A DNA stretch of 51,835 nucleotides, taken from positions 1-51,835 of the forward strand of contig NZ_JAKIHL010000020.1 of the NCBI RefSeq assembly GCF_021608135.1, written 5' to 3'. The notes beneath the pieces were generated by a model. The model made no database searches, had not been told where the DNA came from, and saw nothing but the letters and a program-made list of their open reading frames with translations. The DNA is from Microaerobacter geothermalis. Its GTDB lineage: Bacteria > Bacillota > Bacilli > DSM-22679. Position numbers and translations under genes: made by a program. Numbering within the stretch: the first letter of the stretch is position 1; each line of letters starts with the position of its first letter. Below, piece after piece: positions 47,271 to 51,835 of the stretch.

Positions 47271-47648
47271 TTACTCAACGATCATCTTACCGCGAAACAT
47301 CCCCATTTGACAAGTAAAGGCATATTCTCCAGGTGTTTCGGGCTTTATTTCCAGGGTTACCGTTTCATTTGTCGGAAGGATGGCGCTTTTGTTAAAATCG
47401 CCAAAAACCACTCTTTCTGAACAGGATGCGGTTTCCTCCCTACGAAAGTGGAATCGCACCGGGCGTCCAGCTTCTACCACGACCACATCGGGCGTATACC
47501 CTCCTTTTACGGTAACAAAAACCTCCTGAACCCCATCTGCACTTATTTTTGCTTTTTGCCCTTCATTGGTTGAAAAGAAGAAATACCAGACGATCCAAAT
47601 GATTAGCGCAACTCCACCTAATGTGACAAGGATTTGGTCAACTGTCAT
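47271..47648 (-). CDS. Membrane-anchored cupredoxin-domain protein
   Basis: A 125-residue protein with one N-terminal membrane segment (about 5-26) and an extracytoplasmic cupredoxin fold (about 40-125). Candidate copper ligands are Cys76 (TASCSERV), Cys113 and Met117 (FTCQMGMFRGKM); the usual His is absent, as in several Cupredoxin_1/EfeO-type proteins that pair with copper pumps. It is 14 bp downstream of copA, so it is probably its partner in copper export or storage at the outer face. The start has GGAGGG upstream. Confidence 0.85.
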   Translation of the reverse strand: MTVDQILVTLGGVALIIWIVWYFFFSTNEGQKAKISADGVQEVFVTVKGGYTPDVVVVEAGRPVRFHFRREETASCSERVVFGDFNKSAILPTNETVTLEIKPETPGEYAFTCQMGMFRGKMIVE

Positions 47649-47662
47649 GATTTACACCCTCC

Positions 47663-50290
47663 TTATTTTGCCGTATATCGCTTTAGCCGAAGTGAATTAC
47701 TTATGACTGTAACGGAACTAAATGCCATGGCAGCAGCCGCAATTAACGGGGACAATAATATTCCGAAGAATGGATATAGTAATCCGGCAGCGACAGGAAG
47801 TCCCAAAGCATTATAGATAAATGCACCAAAAAGATTTTGCTTGATGTTTCTCATGGTCGCCGCCGAAAGCTTAATGGCGGTTACCACACCAGACAAACTT
47901 CCCTTAATCAGGGTGATATCAGAAGCTTCTATCGCTACATCAGTACCTGTTCCAATGGCTAACCCGACATCAGCTTGGGCAAGGGCCGGGGCATCGTTGA
48001 TCCCGTCACCCACCATGGCAACCACTTTTCCTTCGCTTTGCAATTTCATAATGTTATGGGCTTTTTCTTCCGGCAGTACATCAGCAAGAACCCGATCAAT
48101 GTTTACTTCTTTTGCTATGGCCTTGGCCGTTCTTTCGTTGTCTCCTGTCAGCATGATCACTTCGATCCCCATGGCTTGCAAGGCTTGAATGGCTTCCTTG
48201 GAATCTTCTTTTACCGTATCGGCAACGGCAATGATTCCGGCAATCTGGTGATCAATAGCCACGTACATCGGAGTTTTTCCTTTATCAGACAACTGCAAGG
48301 CCTGCTCTTCCAAATCTCCGATCTCTATCTTTCTCACATTCATCAGTTTCTTATTCCCCAACAGGATGATCCGATTATCTACCGTAGCCTCTACTCCATG
48401 ACCGGGGATTGCAGAGAAATTGGTTGGATCACTTAATGTCAATCCTTTTTCTTTTGCTCCAAGAAGAATCGCTTCACCGAGAGGATGTTCAGAACCTTTT
48501 TCAACAGAAGCTGCCATTCTTAAGACTTCGTCCCCATTAAAACCGTTGTATGGGATGACATCGGTTAATGAAGGTTTTCCCTTTGTTATCGTTCCGGTTT
48601 TATCCAAGACGATCGCATCTAACCGATGGGCTGTTTCAAGGGCTTCCCCACCTTTGATGAGTATTCCGTTTTCAGCCCCTTTTCCAACACCTACCATCAG
48701 GGAAGTAGGGGTAGCCAACCCTAATGCACAGGGACAAGCTATTATTAGTGTTGTGACAAATACGATTAAACCATAGATCAGGCTGGGCTGTGGCCCGAAA
48801 TCATACCAGATAACAAAGGCGGCAACTGCCAAAATCATGACGATGGGAACAAAATATCCCGAAACCTTATCCACTACCCTTTGAATTGGAGCTTTGGTTC
48901 CCTGGGCATCCTGTACCATCCTGATAATCTGTGAAAGCATGGTGTCTTTCCCGACATTGGTAGCCTTAAACTTAAAGGAACCCGTCTTGTTGATTGTAGC
49001 GCCAATCACTTTGTCCCCCACTTGTTTTTCAACGGGAATGGGTTCCCCGGTGATCATGGATTCATCCACGGATGAGGAACCTTCTATGATTTCGCCGTCC
49101 ACAGGAATTTTCTCTCCGGGCCTTACAAGAACAATATCTCCGATTTTCACTTCTTCCACGGGTATATCGATCTCTTCTCCATCTCTAAATACCCTTGCTG
49201 TTTTCGCTTGCAATCCCATTAATTTCTTAATGGCATCACTGGCCTGCCCCTTGGCCCGCAGTTCAAGGGCCAAACCCAACACCACTAAAGCAACCACGAC
49301 AGTGGTGACATCATAAAAGACTTCGGCCAATTTTGCTTCTGGGAATATGCCGGGAAACAAAACGGCAACTGTTGAATACAACCAGGCAGCAGCGATTCCT
49401 ATAGCAATCAAAGTGTTCATATCCGCACTTCTATGTTTAAACGCCGACCATGCGCCGGTAAAAAATTGTGATCCTCCCCAAATCATAACAGGTAAACTGA
49501 TCACTCCAAGGCCCATCCAGACATACCTTCTGGTATCACTTCCCATCGGCATGCTTTCCCCAAAACCAAATAAGTCAGGATAACTGAAAATAATAACAGG
49601 AATAGAGATGATGGCGCTGATGATAAACTTAAGCATCAGCGTCTTATACTCTTTTTCAGTTGCATCTTGTTTGTTTGTTTCTTCTTTTTTTGTCTGATGG
49701 TCATGGTGCTTGTGCTCATGATCCATGGAGCTAGTGTTTTCATGATGATGGTGCTGGCCGTGATCATGGTGCTGATGGTTATCGTGATGATGATGATGCT
49801 CGTGTTTACTGTCTCCCTTTACCTTATATCCTGTTGATTCAATGGCTTCCCGAATCCCCGCCATATTGGTCTGGGAAGGAACGTACTCAATATGGGCTTC
49901 TCCTGATACCACGTTAACGGATGCTCCTAATACTCCAGGTTGTTTTTTTAAGGATCCTTCGATCTTATCAATGCAGGAAGCGCAACGAATTCCTTCCACC
50001 CCTATCTTTACTTTGCTGGCTCCCACATGACATCCTACTCTCTTTGCTTTCTGCAGGATGGTCGAAACATTTACCTTTTGTGGATCATAGGTTACTTTAA
50101 CTTGCTGGGTATGACGGTTTACAATGGCCGTCTTCACTCCGTCCATACTTCTTAAAGCATCTTCCAGTTGTCCAGCACATTTCTTACAATCTACTTCGGC
50201 AATTGAAAAACGGAACTCCTCCCATTTGTTTTCATGGGAATGATGGCAACTTCCTTCTTCTGACTGATGAGTATGATGATTATGGCCCAT
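47663..50290 (-). CDS. copA: Copper-exporting P1B-type ATPase
   Basis: An 875-residue Cu(I) efflux pump. Two N-terminal HMA domains carry CKKC (Cys35, Cys38) and CASC (Cys103, Cys106). A His-rich linker (about 163-198, some 19 histidines) follows, an unusual extra. Then come the membrane helices with the ion-binding CPC in [13 protein letters not shown], the phosphorylation site DKTGT, HPLG in the nucleotide domain and [10 protein letters not shown]. The N-terminal end itself is also His-rich (MGHNHHTHQ). Its promoter has a CsoR-like operator. It is followed by a cupredoxin gene in the same unit. Confidence 0.95.
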   Translation of the reverse strand: MGHNHHTHQSEEGSCHHSHENKWEEFRFSIAEVDCKKCAGQLEDALRSMDGVKTAIVNRHTQQVKVTYDPQKVNVSTILQKAKRVGCHVGASKVKIGVEGIRCASCIDKIEGSLKKQPGVLGASVNVVSGEAHIEYVPSQTNMAGIREAIESTGYKVKGDSKHEHHHHHDNHQHHDHGQHHHHENTSSMDHEHKHHDHQTKKEETNKQDATEKEYKTLMLKFIISAIISIPVIIFSYPDLFGFGESMPMGSDTRRYVWMGLGVISLPVMIWGGSQFFTGAWSAFKHRSADMNTLIAIGIAAAWLYSTVAVLFPGIFPEAKLAEVFYDVTTVVVALVVLGLALELRAKGQASDAIKKLMGLQAKTARVFRDGEEIDIPVEEVKIGDIVLVRPGEKIPVDGEIIEGSSSVDESMITGEPIPVEKQVGDKVIGATINKTGSFKFKATNVGKDTMLSQIIRMVQDAQGTKAPIQRVVDKVSGYFVPIVMILAVAAFVIWYDFGPQPSLIYGLIVFVTTLIIACPCALGLATPTSLMVGVGKGAENGILIKGGEALETAHRLDAIVLDKTGTITKGKPSLTDVIPYNGFNGDEVLRMAASVEKGSEHPLGEAILLGAKEKGLTLSDPTNFSAIPGHGVEATVDNRIILLGNKKLMNVRKIEIGDLEEQALQLSDKGKTPMYVAIDHQIAGIIAVADTVKEDSKEAIQALQAMGIEVIMLTGDNERTAKAIAKEVNIDRVLADVLPEEKAHNIMKLQSEGKVVAMVGDGINDAPALAQADVGLAIGTGTDVAIEASDITLIKGSLSGVVTAIKLSAATMRNIKQNLFGAFIYNALGLPVAAGLLYPFFGILLSPLIAAAAMAFSSVTVISNSLRLKRYTAK

Positions 50291-50315
50291 AATGATTCAC
50301 TCCTTTATAAAACTA

Positions 50316-50330
50316 TACCCTGGTATGGTA
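50316..50330. promoter_or_regulatory. CsoR-like copper operator
   Basis: Minus strand TACCATACCAGGGTA, an inverted TACC...GGTA repeat of 15 bp, resembles the B. subtilis copZA operator TACCC-N5-GGGTA. It lies 10 bases downstream of the -10, where a bound repressor would block transcription. No csoR gene is in the window. Confidence 0.55.
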
Positions 50331-50339
50331 TTTGTTTTC

Positions 50340-50368
50340 ATTTTATAGGTGTTTCCCTTTATTGTCAA
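50340..50368 (-). promoter_or_regulatory. Promoter of copA
   Basis: Minus strand -35 TTGACA (50368-50363), 17-bp spacer, -10 TAAAAT (50345-50340), about 50 bases upstream of copA. A near-consensus vegetative promoter, controlled in all likelihood by the operator just downstream. Confidence 0.7.
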
Positions 50369-50370
50369 TA

Positions 50371-50418
50371 AGTTTTTTTAACAAAAAACAAAGCCGAATT
50401 CTTTTACCCGGCTCTGTT
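50371..50418 (-). terminator. Terminator after the cytochrome lipoprotein gene
   Basis: Minus strand AACAGAGCCG (50418-50409), a 12-base loop, CGGCTTTGTT (50396-50387), then TTTTGTTAAAA. It separates the lipoprotein gene from copA, so the two are probably not one transcript. Confidence 0.75.
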
Positions 50419-50428
50419 TCATGATGTC

Positions 50429-51697
50429 TTATTTCATCCCTTGATCAATCCATCTAAGGATGACATCTACCTCTTCCTCTGAAATTTTACTGAAAGTCCT
50501 CATCTGCCCATCCGGACCAATGGCTTTAGCCAATGTCCCGCTTTCCGCTTGAGCCTTTACTTTATCGGGTTTACTGAAATCCAATTCTGGCCTCATCCCG
50601 TTTTCTACAGCATGGCATGTGAGACAACGGGTAGCAATAATGGGTTCAACATCGGCATCGTATGTGGGGTTTTTAATGTCCCTAAACTTTCCGATATCAT
50701 AAGGAAGTTCAGCCGTTAATTCCCCTCCAAACATTTTCGTTAGTTCCCGTGATACTTCATCCATTTTGGGCTTTAATTCATCATAGTTAAAGGTAAACTG
50801 TGGCGAGTCGATAAAAGGCTTTAATTTTTCATTGACAGCTACTCCCTCTGTTAATGGAATTTCAAAATATTGATCCGTTAAAATCTTTTCCATCTCAGCT
50901 GATGTTAGAAAACGGACAAACTCTTCTGCCTCTTCCTGATTTTCTGCATTGGTTATCTTTATGACCGCATTGTCCACCATCAGGGTTTTTCCATATTTTC
51001 CGGTAATCGGCGCAACTGTAATCGGATCCCCTAAGGCAGCATGATGAAGGGCGTCAGACACATTGCCTACACCAATGGTTTGTTCCCCTTTGGAAACTTT
51101 ATTGGCCACACCCCACTCCTCGTGATAAAGGGAGAGCCCAATGTTGTTTAAATCTTCAAAGAAATGCTCTGTCTTGGGGTCAATCCCATAAAGGTTGGTT
51201 GCCCACACCAGTCCATTGCTGTGACGGACATCGGGGAATGCTACTTGGTTTGCCCACATCGTGCCGTGGGCATATTCATTAATGGCTGAATTTAAATTCT
51301 TCACTTTATCGGTATTAGCCATCATTCCCCATGGACTTTTACTCACTATGGTAATCACATGATTCTCCTTTTGCAGGCGGTTGATAAATTCAAGATCTGA
51401 TGTCCAAACTACGTCGGCATCAATGGGTTTGTCTTTGTTGGCCATGATATCCTTCGGCATTTCAAATTTTACCCTAATTTTAATTCCTGACTTCTCCTCA
51501 AACTGTTTGATGATTTCTTCAGTTCTAGCCTTTGATCGGGTGGTTAGCAGGGTTAATTCCTTCATCTCAGGTTCCGGCTGGGGAGCCGGTTCGTTGGCTG
51601 GGGGTTGTTCTTGGGGCTGGGCCGGTTCTTCGCTTTTCGCACAACCAATTAATATGAGAAAAATGACGGCGATCAACACAATCCATATTTTTTTCAT
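50429..51697 (-). CDS. Lipoprotein: solute-binding domain fused to cytochrome c
   Basis: A 422-residue secreted lipoprotein. The signal peptide ends in lipobox LIGC (Cys19). A Pro/Glu-rich spacer (about 24-46) leads to a family-1-type extracellular solute-binding domain (about 48-330: LTLLTTRSKARTEEIIKQFEEKSGIKI, VVWTSD, EEAEEFVRFLTSAE). A small C-terminal cytochrome c domain has CLTCH (Cys358, Cys361, His362), with Met399 in PDGQM a possible axial ligand. Both domains seem intact. The ligand may be iron or another anion; electron transfer is implied by the heme. No permease or ATPase gene is adjacent. ATG at 51697 is chosen for the signal peptide. Confidence 0.85.
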   Translation of the reverse strand: MKKIWIVLIAVIFLILIGCAKSEEPAQPQEQPPANEPAPQPEPEMKELTLLTTRSKARTEEIIKQFEEKSGIKIRVKFEMPKDIMANKDKPIDADVVWTSDLEFINRLQKENHVITIVSKSPWGMMANTDKVKNLNSAINEYAHGTMWANQVAFPDVRHSNGLVWATNLYGIDPKTEHFFEDLNNIGLSLYHEEWGVANKVSKGEQTIGVGNVSDALHHAALGDPITVAPITGKYGKTLMVDNAVIKITNAENQEEAEEFVRFLTSAEMEKILTDQYFEIPLTEGVAVNEKLKPFIDSPQFTFNYDELKPKMDEVSRELTKMFGGELTAELPYDIGKFRDIKNPTYDADVEPIIATRCLTCHAVENGMRPELDFSKPDKVKAQAESGTLAKAIGPDGQMRTFSKISEEEVDVILRWIDQGMK

Positions 51698-51769
51698 TTT
51701 AAGTATCATTCCTTTCGCTGTGCTCAAGGCACAAAATTTAATGAAAGTACTCTCCAACCCTGCTCATGC

Positions 51770-51816
51770 TATAATGTATTTGGGTAAGCAGATACACTAC
51801 AGAGCACGGGGAGGTG
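51770..51816 (+). promoter_or_regulatory. Candidate promoter and RBS of a gene leaving the window
   Basis: TATAAT at 51770-51775 on the plus strand, then GGGGAGGTG at 51808-51816. A clear -35 was not found. The site precedes a GTG at 51821. Confidence 0.4.
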
Positions 51817-51820
51817 AGTG

Positions 51821-51835
51821 GTGCAGTTTCATACT
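51821..51835 (+). CDS. Start of a truncated plus-strand gene
   Basis: GTG at 51821 follows GGGGAGGTG by 4 bases and opens a frame to the window end (V-Q-F-H-T). A GTG at 51815 in another frame is also possible. The five codons say nothing of function; it is divergent from the cytochrome lipoprotein gene. Confidence 0.3.

Overview
The window looks like chromosome from an endospore-forming, low-GC Bacillota (order Bacillales). It carries Spo0F, the RNA polymerase delta subunit, and the gene order rho - glpX - murA - fsa - fbaA - spo0F - pyrG - rpoE - acyl-CoA genes - fadF - argS - ywiB - speB - speE - pbpG - ywhD. From memory, this matches the corresponding stretch of the Bacillus subtilis map. 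Most genes are on the minus strand. I saw no rRNA, tRNA, CRISPR array or prophage.

Region by region. (1) 1-255: left edge with a large hairpin repeat and a pair of direct repeats. (2) 256-12434: an orphan radical SAM protein, a LysM/M23 cell-wall peptidase, rho, glpX, a membrane protein, murA, fsa, fbaA, then kce and kal (lysine-fermentation genes inserted between fbaA and spo0F), spo0F and pyrG. pyrG has a recognisable leader attenuator. (3) 12627-25851: rpoE, the cobalamin-dependent fused mutase icmF, a TetR regulator, meaB, two acyl-CoA dehydrogenases, hbd, a thiolase and the membrane iron-sulfur oxidoreductase fadF. Together these form a short-chain acyl-CoA module. (4) 26281-31088: an accessory island with a FAH-family hydrolase, a broken D-2-hydroxyacid dehydrogenase, two GntR regulators and an ion-transporter-like permease. 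It contains two copies of the same operator. (5) 31103-39097: lysine degradation genes kdd, kamA, kamB-like, kamD and kamE. A RocR-like sigma-54 activator lies upstream, and kdd has a close match to a -24/-12 promoter. (6) 39271-46959: XapX protein, argS, ywiB, agmatinase and spermidine synthase, a class A penicillin-binding protein, ywhD and a tautomerase. (7) 47271-51697: copper handling (cupredoxin and CopA) plus a lipoprotein that joins a solute-binding domain to a c-type cytochrome. A plus-strand gene begins at the right edge.

How it fits together. Lysine 2,3-aminomutase (KamA), lysine 5,6-aminomutase (KamDE) and Kdd would turn lysine into 3-keto-5-aminohexanoate. Kce, with acetyl-CoA, and Kal would turn that into acetoacetate, crotonyl-CoA and ammonia. 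The acyl-CoA dehydrogenases, thiolase and Hbd could then handle the C4 acyl-CoA, and FadF could pass electrons from ETF to menaquinone. IcmF links n-butyryl-CoA and isobutyryl-CoA. Nearly the whole lysine-to-butyryl-CoA route is therefore present in 30 kb, but in separate blocks. The intergenic spaces carry several families of palindromic, MITE-like repeats and an IS200/IS605 transposase relic.
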